From assembly GCA_027061425.1 (NCBI GenBank), contig JALSUN010000171.1:1-26312 (forward strand): a stretch of DNA of 26,312 bases. Direction: 5' to 3'. The DNA comes from Helicobacteraceae bacterium (lineage in GTDB: Bacteria > Campylobacterota > Campylobacteria > Campylobacterales > Sulfurimonadaceae). A model generated the notes under the pieces. It was given only the letters and a program-made list of their open reading frames with translations. It did not search any database and had not been told where the DNA came from. This document shows positions 14,476-22,872 of the stretch, piece by piece. Position 1 is the first letter of the stretch, and each line of letters opens with the position of its first letter. The position numbers were made by a program, and so were the translations under genes.

Positions 14476-15888
14476 TTACCAAAAGATAGCACTTGTATAG
14501 CCTACTATATTTTCTCTCTCACCAAATGCATCTGCACTGGTGCGATAGTCTAACAGTTTACTCTGCATTTTTAACCGTTTCACACTCAAGAGAAGCGCTT
14601 CTATGCCCCTAAAGCCACACGCTTCACAACCTTTGTTTAGATGATGTGGCGCAACAGACTCTATAGCACTCAAACATATAAAGTCATGTTGATAGGCCTC
14701 TTGTTGTCTGTGAAAGTGACTTAAGTCACTGCTTACTATCAGAAGATTGTCAGGATCTTCAAGAAGTACTTCCATCATGGCAGAGAGACCTTGACTACTG
14801 ATGTCACCATAGACCAGTTCCACGACTTTCATCTGTGGTAGATAATGGTTGATGAAGGGGAGTTGTGCCTCTGTGCTATGTTCTTGGTAATGCACCTTTT
14901 TTATCATTTTGAGTTCATACTTTTTTTGTAGCATCTGAACATAAGGCACATCACTACGAATCTTTCCGCAAGGGGTTTGAAAAGCTTCATAGGTAGCGAT
15001 GCTCACCCCTTTAAAGGCATTATGGTGACTCGGTCCTACAAGAATAATCCTTTTAGCCCTACTTTGAAGTGCCGCTCTATAAGCATGGAAGGCAGTATAA
15101 CCACTATAGACATATCCAGCATGAGGAACTATCATCGCTCGTGGCACATGATACTCTTCACTTTTTTTCTCACGTCCATACCTGCTTTCAAAGGTTTTAA
15201 ACTGCCTGGTCAACACCTTGCATGAAGCATCATAAAAGCGCCCAACATTACCCATAGGACGCGTTGTCAAGTCATCTTCACTGTATTTTTTAACGTGGTA
15301 ACGCTCGATTTCTGGATGATACTTCAGACAGTCATCTGAGAGACCTGCTTTCTTACACAAAGAGGCAAAAAATAGATGAAACGTAGGAAGTTGTTCCCAC
15401 ACCTGAGGTAGATAAATCGCTCTCTTCTCTCCCAACTTGAGGACAATGCCATCTTCACCTGTAACAATCTCTTTTTTAAGTTCTGCTACATTTGCATAGG
15501 AAGTCTCCTGGGGTTTTGTTAACAGAGAGACTTCAACATCAAGACCGGAAAGTTCATCTCTTCGTAACTTTCTAAACCTGGGGTCACTAAAGGCCGCTGA
15601 CCTACTGTTAGAGATGATATCGTCCACCAGTGGTCTAAAGGGTTGCAGTGAACCTATACACCCTCTCAAACGATTTACTTTATTCAATGTTACAAAGGTA
15701 GCTCCATCTTTTTGTAAAAAAGGGTACTGTGTTGTTAAAAACTGTGGGTTGGGAGGTTTGTGTTGATAGAGGTCAGCAATGATCGTGTCTCTTGCAATAC
15801 CTGTAAGGAGTGAAGTGTTTGACTCAGCATAGAGAGAGACACTCCATAAAATAGAAATGATAAGAAAATGGTACATAAACTCTATCAT
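14476..15888 (-). CDS. exported AMMECR1-Memo fusion (AmmeMemoRadiSam A and B in one chain)
   Basis: The 470-residue protein joins two domains. Residues about 25-205 are an AMMECR1 domain (AmmeMemoRadiSam protein A), with the invariant LRGCIGS at 74-80 and FSDPRF at about 100-105. Residues about 215-470 are a Memo domain (protein B), related in fold to class III extradiol dioxygenases, with GRFY, PHAGYVYSG, GPSHHN, EHSTEAQLPF and SSDLSHF, whose histidines are the expected metal ligands. The N-terminus (FMYHFLIISILWSVSLYAES) is a signal peptide or anchor, so the enzyme would act outside the cytoplasm. Start at 15888 or at the in-frame ATG 15876; neither has a strong ribosome site. The radical SAM partner of the system is not in this window. 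The function of the system is not established. It lies 63 nt after argB on the same strand. Confidence 0.85.
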   Translation of the reverse strand: MIEFMYHFLIISILWSVSLYAESNTSLLTGIARDTIIADLYQHKPPNPQFLTTQYPFLQKDGATFVTLNKVNRLRGCIGSLQPFRPLVDDIISNSRSAAFSDPRFRKLRRDELSGLDVEVSLLTKPQETSYANVAELKKEIVTGEDGIVLKLGEKRAIYLPQVWEQLPTFHLFFASLCKKAGLSDDCLKYHPEIERYHVKKYSEDDLTTRPMGNVGRFYDASCKVLTRQFKTFESRYGREKKSEEYHVPRAMIVPHAGYVYSGYTAFHAYRAALQSRAKRIILVGPSHHNAFKGVSIATYEAFQTPCGKIRSDVPYVQMLQKKYELKMIKKVHYQEHSTEAQLPFINHYLPQMKVVELVYGDISSQGLSAMMEVLLEDPDNLLIVSSDLSHFHRQQEAYQHDFICLSAIESVAPHHLNKGCEACGFRGIEALLLSVKRLKMQSKLLDYRTSADAFGERENIVGYTSAIFW

Positions 15889-15951
15889 ATCTTATAGAGC
15901 GGTTAACTTAGCTGAGAGCCTCTTAACCAAGTACCATATGAAACCATAACC

Positions 15952-16803
15952 TTAGAGTGTAATCTCTGTACCGATTCCCTCTTCTGTGAAGAGTTCTAGA
16001 AGCATGGAGTGTTCTATACGACCATCTATAATATGTGCTTTTTTAACACCACCGTCAATAGCTTCTAAACAGGCATCAACCTTAGGGACCATACCACCAT
16101 AAACTGTACCATCTTTTTTAAGTGCCACAACATCTTCTTCTGTCAAAGAAGCGAGAAGTTCCATCTCTTTGTCTAAGACACCCGCCGTGTCTGTCATAAA
16201 AATCACCTTGTCTGCACCAAGAGCTTTAGCAATATTTGCTGCAGCAAAATCTGCGTTAATATTATATCCAGGATGTCCAAGTTCACTGTCAGAGGCTATA
16301 GGTGCGATGACTGGAATAAACTTCTCTGCGATCATCTTATGGATAACATCTGGATTGACAGCAGTAATTGTACCGGTCAATCCCCATTTTGCATGCTCTT
16401 TTGGCTTGGCTTGAATGAAATGAGCATCTTTACCGTTAATACCTATGGCTTTAGCACCATGAGCATTAAGGAGTGAGACGATCTCATTGTTGACTTCACC
16501 ACAAAGTACCATCTCTACGATACGCATGACCTCAGGTGTCGTGACCCGTTGGCCCTCTACAAATTCCGTAGGGATCTCTAGTTTAGTCAGCATCTCTGTA
16601 ATACGAGGGCCCCCACCATGAACAACTACAGGACGAAGACCCACAAGGTGCATCAACAAGATGTCTTGTGCAAATTTCTCTTTAAGTTCTGACGAGGTTT
16701 GTGCAGCACCACCATACTTGATCACTACTATTTTGTTATTAAATTGTTTGATAAAGGGTAAAGCCTCTAAGAGTGTCTGTACCTTTCTGGGTTTGGTTAT
16801 CAT
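15952..16803 (-). CDS. argB: acetylglutamate kinase
   Basis: The 283-residue cytoplasmic enzyme phosphorylates N-acetylglutamate, the second step of arginine synthesis. Amino-acid kinase family marks are visible: VIKYGGAAQ with K29 and G31-G32, VVHGGGPRI with H62-G65, and the nucleotide-side NINADFAAANIAKALGADKVIFMTD. About 25 residues precede the first core strand (KVQTLLEALPFIKQF), an N-terminal helix known from the arginine-inhibited hexameric form, so feedback inhibition is plausible. The ATG overlaps the lpxK TGA by 4 nt (ATGA), with an AGAGA ribosome site. No other arg gene is nearby; argB rides in an lpxK-nadE transcription unit. Confidence 0.97.
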   Translation of the reverse strand: MITKPRKVQTLLEALPFIKQFNNKIVVIKYGGAAQTSSELKEKFAQDILLMHLVGLRPVVVHGGGPRITEMLTKLEIPTEFVEGQRVTTPEVMRIVEMVLCGEVNNEIVSLLNAHGAKAIGINGKDAHFIQAKPKEHAKWGLTGTITAVNPDVIHKMIAEKFIPVIAPIASDSELGHPGYNINADFAAANIAKALGADKVIFMTDTAGVLDKEMELLASLTEEDVVALKKDGTVYGGMVPKVDACLEAIDGGVKKAHIIDGRIEHSMLLELFTEEGIGTEITL

Positions 16804-17711
16804 TGTCTCTCTTTTATATAGGTATCTACGCGTGTCACTAAAGTGTCATCCAGCTCAAGTGAGAGCTCCATCACACTCAGCGGAAGATTGAATGTACGAA
16901 TTTTAACATAATCCTTCATTGTCACCAACAAAGTATCTGCACCACTGCGTTCTAAAATCTCTTCTAGCTCATTTTTTATAAAGAAGTGGTGGTCTTCAAA
17001 ATAGATTTTGTCTAAAACAGGGGGTAAAAAAGGGTCAAGACGCTCTGCTCTTGCAATAGCAGTGACAAGCACCATTTTTTCAGTGGTATTTTTTATATTG
17101 ACACTACGGCTGAAATCAACACCTTCTTCTATAACTAAAGCTTCTTTACCTGCCCACAGACGTTCTCTGTAAGGGCCTGACGGCAAACAAGAAGTATTAC
17201 TGGTCTGCACATTTATAAGTATGTCAAGTTTCTTAATATGATGTTTGTTATATCCATCATCTAAAAAAACAACTTCACAACCCATCTCTTTCGCTTTGAT
17301 GATGGCCATCTCTCTTCGCTCACTGACAATAACCACAGCTTTCGGTAGAAGTTGCGTATAGAGCATCGCTTCATCACCACTATACGCTACATCCACCAAG
17401 ACCTTTTCGCCATCACTCACAAGAACAAGACCCCTGCTCTCACGGCCGTAACCTCGCAAAACAATGGCCACTTTGTGATAGCGACTGGCCAATGCAGTCA
17501 CAACAGGTGTCTTACCACTTCCCCCAACTGTCAGGTTTCCTACACTCACTATAGGAATTCCAAAATCTTCTACACGTACTCTTTGATAACGCTGTTGCAT
17601 ATAAAAGCAGTAGAGTAGACTTAAAGGAGAGAGCAGTAGTGAAAGTAGTTTTTGAAAAAGTGAGGGTGCGTAAAGATAGCGCTCACCCCATAATATTAGT
17701 GTCTGTTTCAA
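16800..17711 (-). CDS. lpxK: tetraacyldisaccharide 4'-kinase (lipid A)
   Basis: The 303-residue membrane-associated kinase phosphorylates the 4' position of the lipid A disaccharide at the inner face of the inner membrane. A hydrophobic N-terminal helix (about residues 18-38) precedes the Walker A loop SVGNLTVGGSGKTP (57-69). The family signature FLDDGYNKH is at about 150, although the usual Q-H after Y is N-K here. The RERLW segment is also present. The gene overlaps both the aminotransferase upstream and argB downstream by 4 nt, so it belongs to a tightly coupled operon. Confidence 0.95.
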   Translation of the reverse strand: MKQTLILWGERYLYAPSLFQKLLSLLLSPLSLLYCFYMQQRYQRVRVEDFGIPIVSVGNLTVGGSGKTPVVTALASRYHKVAIVLRGYGRESRGLVLVSDGEKVLVDVAYSGDEAMLYTQLLPKAVVIVSERREMAIIKAKEMGCEVVFLDDGYNKHHIKKLDILINVQTSNTSCLPSGPYRERLWAGKEALVIEEGVDFSRSVNIKNTTEKMVLVTAIARAERLDPFLPPVLDKIYFEDHHFFIKNELEEILERSGADTLLVTMKDYVKIRTFNLPLSVMELSLELDDTLVTRVDTYIKERQ

Positions 17712-18826
17712 ACGCGTGTTTTTGCGACCTCTTTTATAGCATCACAAATATAATCCACCTCTTTATCACTCATCGCAGCATAGATAGGTATCGACAAAAT
17801 ACTCTGGTAGTTACGCAGTGCCACAGGAAAGTCATTGATACGCAACATATACTTGGTTTTATAGTAACTCATAAGGTGTAAAGGAATGTAGTGAATCCCT
17901 GTAGAGATACCACGCTCTTCAAGCTCACGAGCAAAGGAGTCTCTGTTTTTATCAATTTTAATAATGTAATTGGTATAAGCATGATCACCAGTGACTACAG
18001 GAAGAGAGACATGATCAATATTTTGCAACTTTTCATTGTAACGTGCAGCGATCGCTTGTTGGCGGGCAACGATCTGATCTTGACGAGAAAGTTGTACATC
18101 AATATAAGCCGCATCCAGATCACTCATCGTGTATTTGTTACCTATAGCAGTCACATCATAAATATACTCTAAAGAGTCCTCGTCTGTCACAACTGCATGG
18201 TTACGAAGCAGTTTTGCACGCTCCATAATATCTTCATCTTCTGTCACCAACATACCGCCTTGACAGATACTCTTTTTAAGATGCTGAGAAAAACTAAAAC
18301 AGGTAATATCTGCACCTGTAGCACCTATTTTAGTCCCTTTGTAGCTTGCACCTAAAGCATCACCAGCATCTTCAATAATCTTAATATTATAGATTTTAGA
18401 GATGTTGTAAAGACGATCAAGATCTATGGGTTGACCAGCAGCATGAGAGACGATGACAGCTTTGAGTTTTTTACTCTGATTGTCTTCAAGATAGTTTTCC
18501 AACTTGTCCAGATCGATATTGAAACTGTCCACATCTATATCTATAAAGGTCGGTTCTGCATCAAAGTGGCGCACCACTTCTGGCACAGCAGGATGGGCAT
18601 TGACAGAACAGAGTACCTTGTCACCACGTTTAAGGTCTATAGCAAGCATGGCCAGATGCAAGGCACCTGTACCACTAGAAGTAGATACTGCATAGGAAGC
18701 ACCTACATAGGATTGGAAATTCTCTTCAAGATCTTCTACAGCGTAAAACGCATCTCCATTGAGCACATCAATAATCTTCTGCTGCTCTTTTGTGCCTACT
18801 TCAATTTTGTAAAATGGTACTTGCAT
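17708..18826 (-). CDS. DegT/DnrJ/EryC1/StrS-family aminotransferase
   Basis: The 372-residue PLP enzyme belongs to the sugar aminotransferase family (fold type I). Family marks are STSSGTGALHLAMLA at about 50-64, the cofactor-side EDAGDALGASYKG, and a C-terminal TGIHYIPLHLM. The lysine region reads CFSFSQHLKKSICQGGMLVT with K184 and K185; in typical members the Schiff-base lysine is four residues after FSF, here it is five. Neighbours lpxK and nadE suggest a role in lipid A or surface sugar synthesis, for example a GnnB-like step making amino-substituted glucosamine, but this is inference. AGGA lies 6 nt before the ATG and overlaps the end of nadE. Confidence 0.88.
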   Translation of the reverse strand: MQVPFYKIEVGTKEQQKIIDVLNGDAFYAVEDLEENFQSYVGASYAVSTSSGTGALHLAMLAIDLKRGDKVLCSVNAHPAVPEVVRHFDAEPTFIDIDVDSFNIDLDKLENYLEDNQSKKLKAVIVSHAAGQPIDLDRLYNISKIYNIKIIEDAGDALGASYKGTKIGATGADITCFSFSQHLKKSICQGGMLVTEDEDIMERAKLLRNHAVVTDEDSLEYIYDVTAIGNKYTMSDLDAAYIDVQLSRQDQIVARQQAIAARYNEKLQNIDHVSLPVVTGDHAYTNYIIKIDKNRDSFARELEERGISTGIHYIPLHLMSYYKTKYMLRINDFPVALRNYQSILSIPIYAAMSDKEVDYICDAIKEVAKTRV

Positions 18827-18836
18827 CTTTTTTCCT

Positions 18837-19637
18837 TTATAGTGTTATATCTCTAGGATAGTTGAAATCATGGTTGATCGTTCGCGTGGTCAACTTCGCG
18901 ATAATCGGCATTTTTCGCTTGAACTGGTTCCTGTAGATACGCGTGATGATCAAATCAACCAACTGCTCATCATGTCCTTCTAAAAGCAAAGTCTCTCTAC
19001 TTTTACGATCTTCTACATAGGCTTTTAATGTTTTATCTAAAACAGTATAAGTATAACCTAAATCATCTTCATCACTTTGACCTTCCCAAAGGTCTGCTGA
19101 AGGAGGCTTTTCTATAGTAGCGGTAGGCACACCTAAATATCTTGCCAGTTCAAAGACTTCACTTTTATAAAGATCACCCAATGGATTAATAGCCGAGGCC
19201 AGATCGCCAAAGATGGTGCCATAACCCAACATCAACTCACTTTTGTTGCTGGTACCTAAAACAAGGGCACTTTCTGCTGCAGAGACATCAAAAAGTGTTG
19301 CCATACGCATACGCGCGGAAAAGTTTCCCTTACGCAAGTTATCCATCTCGTCACTTTCAAAAGCTTTTAGAAGAGAGGTGATCTCACGTGTTGTTGTACG
19401 CATACCAAACTTTTCAGCCAGCTCATCTGCATCATCTAATGAGCTTTGTGAAGAATAATGCGATGGCATCTTGACACAGAGCAGATCCTCGCCAAAAGCC
19501 TTCTGCGCTAAAACAGCAACTACAGCCGAGTCGATACCACCACTTAAACCCAAGACCACATTTTTCAGACCTGTCTTTTTGACTTCGTCTTCTAAAAAAT
19601 GGACAAGATAGTCTGTGATCATGCTATATTTGGACAT
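18837..19637 (-). CDS. nadE: NAD+ synthase (ammonia-dependent type)
   Basis: The 266-residue cytoplasmic enzyme amidates nicotinate adenine dinucleotide to NAD+. The ATP pyrophosphatase loop SGGIDS is at residues 32-37, and the family segments LVLGTSNKSELMLGYGTIFGD and PSADLWEGQSDEDDLGYTY are intact. The length equals the single-domain NH3-dependent form, without a glutaminase domain. The stop lies 10 nt before the aminotransferase start. A TATAAT box and two overlapping palindromes lie within 65 nt upstream. The ribosome site is weak (AGAA). Confidence 0.97.
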   Translation of the reverse strand: MSKYSMITDYLVHFLEDEVKKTGLKNVVLGLSGGIDSAVVAVLAQKAFGEDLLCVKMPSHYSSQSSLDDADELAEKFGMRTTTREITSLLKAFESDEMDNLRKGNFSARMRMATLFDVSAAESALVLGTSNKSELMLGYGTIFGDLASAINPLGDLYKSEVFELARYLGVPTATIEKPPSADLWEGQSDEDDLGYTYTVLDKTLKAYVEDRKSRETLLLEGHDEQLVDLIITRIYRNQFKRKMPIIAKLTTRTINHDFNYPRDITL

Positions 19638-19674
19638 ATGTATTCTAAACCTTAAATTAAAACTGTATTAATAT

Positions 19675-19701
19675 ATTATATCTAATCTAGATTATTAATC
19701 T
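19675..19701 (-). promoter_or_regulatory. nadE promoter region with overlapping palindromes
   Basis: The minus strand has TATAAT at 19680-19675, 38 nt before the nadE ATG. Directly upstream are AATCTAGATT (19684-19693) and AGATTATTAATCT (19689-19701), two overlapping palindromes in the spacer and -35 zone where an operator would be expected. It is AT-rich, so chance symmetry is possible. Confidence 0.4.
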
Positions 19702-19721
19702 GTTTACAAATAATGAATGCA

Positions 19722-20540
19722 TTAACACTCATGATCAAGAAGGATTTTTTTCATCTCGCTACAGCTAAAACCTGCCTCTTTACGCGCCTGTATATTGACA
19801 CCTCCTCTTTTAGGAAATGCCCCGGGAGAGTAATGCTCTACAATCTCAAAAAAGGTATCTGGATCCACGCCCTCTTTTTCACAAGCATACTGATACCAGC
19901 GATCTCCTTTTAAAACATGATCGATCTCTTCTTCTAAAATAATTCTCAAAGCAGATTTTATCTCTTCTAAAATGGGATCATTTGGCAGGTTTTCAAGTCG
20001 TACTAAAACTGCAGGTGTTGCATCAAGACCGTTCGCCTCCAAATAACGGGGTACTACTGCCATACGGTCAACTAAACTGCCTTGTGTTTTTTGGGAGGCT
20101 TCAAACAGAGAGTTGTGTACCGGCAAGTCACCATACTTTGCACCTAACTTCTCTAAAATCTTATGCAACATCTGAAAATGTCTTATCTCCTCATGCGCTA
20201 CTTCTAACCAGTCATCATAATATGACTTTGGCAGGTCATGAAACCTGTAGGCATGGTCCAGTGCTAAATCGATCGCGGTGTACTCTATATGCGCTATAGC
20301 ATGAAGTAAAATGATTTTACCTTGATCTGTAGTCATTTTTTTACGTTTTGGAACCTTCAGAGGATGCACGACTTCACAGATACTGGTATAACTCGGTGTT
20401 GTGAACTTTAGAGGTTCATAATCCGTTTCAAATGCTATATTTCCTGCTCTATAGTGTGTGTAAAAAGTCTCAAAAAGGGCACATTTTTCGCTTGGGTTTT
20501 CGTTGATTAAGATCTGCTCTAAGTTATTATAGAAATTCAT
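19722..20540 (-). CDS. DUF455 ferritin-like protein
   Basis: The 272-residue cytoplasmic protein belongs to the DUF455 group of ferritin-like four-helix proteins, probably binding a di-metal site. Likely metal ligands occur in HAIAHIEYTAIDLALD, EVAHEEIRHF and EEEIDHVLKGDRW (E and E-x-x-H type motifs on successive helices), together with the conserved RYLEANGLDATP. The physiological reaction of the family is not known to me. The ATG at 20540 has no strong ribosome site. The gene is divergent from the MBL hydrolase with only 38 nt between them, and 84 nt separate it from nadE. Confidence 0.9.
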   Translation of the reverse strand: MNFYNNLEQILINENPSEKCALFETFYTHYRAGNIAFETDYEPLKFTTPSYTSICEVVHPLKVPKRKKMTTDQGKIILLHAIAHIEYTAIDLALDHAYRFHDLPKSYYDDWLEVAHEEIRHFQMLHKILEKLGAKYGDLPVHNSLFEASQKTQGSLVDRMAVVPRYLEANGLDATPAVLVRLENLPNDPILEEIKSALRIILEEEIDHVLKGDRWYQYACEKEGVDPDTFFEIVEHYSPGAFPKRGGVNIQARKEAGFSCSEMKKILLDHEC

Positions 20541-20543
20541 AGG

Positions 20544-20549
20544 TATAAT
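20544..20549 (+). promoter_or_regulatory. probable -10 box of the MBL hydrolase gene
   Basis: TATAAT lies 29 nt before the ATG at 20579, in a 38-nt divergent gap. Any -35 contact would fall inside the start of the DUF455 gene. Confidence 0.5.
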
Positions 20550-20578
20550 TCTACATACAAATTCCTAAAAGAGAGACC

Positions 20579-21178
20579 ATGCAGATTAAAAAACAGCCTA
20601 TGGGGCCTTATCAGACCAACTGTTACATCGTGACAGATAACGGAAATGACATTATCATTGACCCAGGAGTTAATGCAACCGCTTGGATCAAGGAAAATGT
20701 TACAAACCCTGTTGCTGTTTTAAATACTCATGGACATTTTGACCATGTCTGGTCAAACCAAGAGGTTAAAGAGCTCTTCAATATACCACTATACACTCCT
20801 AAAGGTGATCTTCCTATGTTAACTGACAACGCATGGGTACCCGACCTTCCGCCCTCTTATCCTGACGTTTTAATAGAGGGGGAGGTGACGCAAATAGATA
20901 TCAAAGGAACCCCTGTCACTTTTAGACACTTTCCTGGCCACTGTCCGGGGTGTTCAACCATAGAGATTGGTGAGGCAATGTTTAGTGGTGACTTTATATT
21001 TGAGCGAAGTATAGGGCGAACAGACTTTCCTTACTCATCGCCTAGTGAGATGGTAGACTCCCTACAACGTTTTATGACGTTAGACTTTGACAAGACCGTC
21101 TATCCTGGACATGGAGACACCACAACCATACAAGTTGAACAGAAAAATGCACCCTACTGGATACAGAGTCTTTCATAA
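20579..21178 (+). CDS. metallo-beta-lactamase-fold hydrolase (glyoxalase II-like)
   Basis: The 199-residue cytoplasmic protein has the full di-zinc set of the MBL superfamily: THGHFDH at residues 50-56, the third-site histidine in HFPGHCPG, the bridging aspartate in FSGDFIFERSIGRTDFP, and the last histidine in YPGHGDTTT. The sequence GRTDFPYS and the short length match the YcbL/GloB-like small hydrolases that cleave glutathione-type or other thioesters. The substrate here is unknown. AGAGAG precedes the ATG. It is a single gene, convergent with the Tol-Pal operon. Confidence 0.92.
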   Translation: MQIKKQPMGPYQTNCYIVTDNGNDIIIDPGVNATAWIKENVTNPVAVLNTHGHFDHVWSNQEVKELFNIPLYTPKGDLPMLTDNAWVPDLPPSYPDVLIEGEVTQIDIKGTPVTFRHFPGHCPGCSTIEIGEAMFSGDFIFERSIGRTDFPYSSPSEMVDSLQRFMTLDFDKTVYPGHGDTTTIQVEQKNAPYWIQSLS

Positions 21179-21209
21179 TAAATAGTACAAAGATGAAGAT
21201 AAAGACCTT

Positions 21210-21229
21210 AAAACAGACAGATATCTGTT
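21210..21229 (-). terminator. weak hairpin at the end of the Tol-Pal operon
   Basis: On the minus strand AACAGA (21229-21224) pairs with TCTGTT (21217-21212), then TT follows. It starts immediately after the ybgF stop codon. The stem is short and the U-run is only four long including the stem end, so this is tentative. Confidence 0.3.
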
Positions 21230-22129
21230 CTATAACTTAGCGAGAAATTTTTCAGCTTTTGCAGCTTCTGTAGAATTAGGATACTTTGCGACAACCGCGC
21301 GGTAGAATTTTTTTGCATTTGCATTGTCACCCGTTTTTTGCATTGCATAGCCTGTTCTAAGCATCAAGGTTGGCATGTAAGATGCTTTTTTATAACGAGA
21401 GGCACTCTCTTTATAATGTGCTATTGCCTGACCGTAATCTTTGGTAGCAAAATAACTTTGTCCTATCATAAAGTGTGAATAAGCAGGTTTATACTTGCGG
21501 TTGACCAACTCTTTATAGTCATTGATCGCTTTAGCGTACGCTTTTTTATCATAATGGCGTTTGGCTTGAGTTGCCAAGTCTCCACTACTTTTTTTAGCAC
21601 TTTTTTTAGCTCTACTTTTCAGTTCGCCCGCAACCAAAACTTTAAATGCGTTAACATCATCCACTAAGGCCTTATGCTCCTCTTGGGTTACATAAGTAGC
21701 ACTCTGTTCATCCATAAGCTTGCTTAACTCTTCCAAGGCTGTTTTGAGTTGTACTATATTTTCATTGTTAACTGCAATTTGCATCTCAAGGCTTTTAAGA
21801 CGTTCTTGGGTAGAAGTACTGTCATTAGTTCTCGCTTTATTAACAGTATCAAGATTCACTCTGTTTTTTTGTGATTTTAGTGCCACTGCTTCAAGAACTG
21901 ACTGTAAACCATCTACCCGTTCGCGAAGAGACTCGATCTCTGTCTTATTAGAGTTAAGTTTGCGTTTGGTCTGTTTGAGTGCATTTTTATTATGAAGGAT
22001 CTTCTTCTCTGCCTCAGTCAAGCCATAAGGGTTATCACTGTCCAAGTCCCCTGCCCCAAAAGCAGAAGGCTCACCTGCAAAGAGCAGAGAGGTTAAAGAG
22101 AAGGCTAATAGAGTAAGAGCTAAACGCAT
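21230..22129 (-). CDS. ybgF: Tol-Pal system protein YbgF/CpoB
   Basis: The 299-residue periplasmic protein has a signal peptide (MRLALTLLAFSLTSLLFA), a long charged coiled coil at about residues 40-170 that mediates trimerisation in this family, and C-terminal TPR-like repeats at about 180-299 (AKRHYDKKAYAKAINDYKEL, YFATKDYGQAIAHYKESA, AKKFYRAVVAKYPNS). In E. coli CpoB couples Tol activity to peptidoglycan synthesis at the septum; the same role is inferred. I chose ATG at 22129; a TTG at 22132 would add one residue. No Shine-Dalgarno is seen and pal ends 6 nt upstream, so translation is probably coupled. It is the last gene of the operon. Confidence 0.93.
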   Translation of the reverse strand: MRLALTLLAFSLTSLLFAGEPSAFGAGDLDSDNPYGLTEAEKKILHNKNALKQTKRKLNSNKTEIESLRERVDGLQSVLEAVALKSQKNRVNLDTVNKARTNDSTSTQERLKSLEMQIAVNNENIVQLKTALEELSKLMDEQSATYVTQEEHKALVDDVNAFKVLVAGELKSRAKKSAKKSSGDLATQAKRHYDKKAYAKAINDYKELVNRKYKPAYSHFMIGQSYFATKDYGQAIAHYKESASRYKKASYMPTLMLRTGYAMQKTGDNANAKKFYRAVVAKYPNSTEAAKAEKFLAKL

Positions 22130-22135
22130 CAAGAG

Positions 22136-22690
22136 TTATTGTTGTAGTTTAAAATCAACACGACGATTTTTTGACCAGCACTCTTGTGTTTTGTCTGTAC
22201 ATACAGGACTGCTTGAGCCGTAACTTACCAGTGTGATTTTTTCTGCTGGGAAGCCGTCATTGATCATCTCATCTTTAACGACATTGGCACGTTTAAGACC
22301 TAATGCAAAGTTATACTCATCAGAACCCCACTCATCACAATTACCTTCTAGTTTAACCGCATAGTTAGCAGTAGTAACATCAGTGACCATCTCTGTATTT
22401 GCACGGATGGTATCTATGTCTTCGTCTGTCAGTGTGTACTTGTCAAAACCGAAGTATATCGGTGCTATTTTAGCTTCAAGACTTTCAAGAGTACTATTGT
22501 TGTTAGCCGCGTCAAGATTGTTTTGGCTGATGCCTGACTCTGAGTCATTCGCATTGTTCTCGTCTACGATATTTAACTCTTCTGCTTGAGAATTAGCATT
22601 TGCCGAGTCATCTACGGTTGGTTCAGAACTACCACATCCTGTAAAGATTAATACAGCTGCTATTGTGCTTGCATAAAGTAGAGATTTCAT
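22136..22690 (-). CDS. pal: peptidoglycan-associated lipoprotein Pal
   Basis: The 184-residue outer-membrane lipoprotein has a lipobox FTGC with C19 as the lipidated residue, a low-complexity linker rich in N, S and D (about 20-68), and an OmpA-like peptidoglycan-binding domain (about 72-184) with EGNCDEWGSDEYNFALGLKRA and KNRRVDFKL. The D and R of this motif bind diaminopimelate in the family. The NCDEWG form, where E. coli has HADERG, is what I recall for Campylobacterota. Two further cysteines (PVC..QEC) may form a disulfide. AAGGAA at about 22700 gives a good ribosome site. The 182-nt gap to tolB holds a duplicated hairpin and a possible own promoter. Confidence 0.96.
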   Translation of the reverse strand: MKSLLYASTIAAVLIFTGCGSSEPTVDDSANANSQAEELNIVDENNANDSESGISQNNLDAANNNSTLESLEAKIAPIYFGFDKYTLTDEDIDTIRANTEMVTDVTTANYAVKLEGNCDEWGSDEYNFALGLKRANVVKDEMINDGFPAEKITLVSYGSSSPVCTDKTQECWSKNRRVDFKLQQ

Positions 22691-22753
22691 TGGGTTCCTT
22701 CAGATTAAGTAATGGAGATTATAGCTACTTTTTTTGAAAAAAGCACTAATTTA

Positions 22754-22850
22754 CCTCAAATATGAGGACATTATAAAGAAGAATAAGTAACAGAAAGTAA
22801 ATTCATGTCCCACACATAGTTGTGGTGACATTTTAAGAAGGAATAAGTGA
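22754..22850 (-). promoter_or_regulatory. duplicated hairpin/-10 module between tolB and pal
   Basis: Two related units with a 60-bp period fill this gap. Each has a 24-bp near-repeat (22767-22790 and 22827-22850, GACATT..AAG..GAATAAGT) attached to a hairpin: CCTCA/TGAGG at 22754-22767, and a bulged 10-bp stem ATGTCCCACA..TGTGG-T-GACAT at 22805-22831. On the minus strand the first unit reads TATAAT at 22775-22770, a plausible internal promoter for pal. The second unit has TAAAAT at the same place. Confidence 0.5.
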
Positions 22851-22872
22851 TTTAAATAATTAAAAGTAATGA

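Noticed and set aside
18431..18856. A 141-codon plus-strand frame opposite the aminotransferase gene
   Set aside because: Low-complexity hydrophobic translation typical of antisense frames; the minus-strand gene has clear family motifs.
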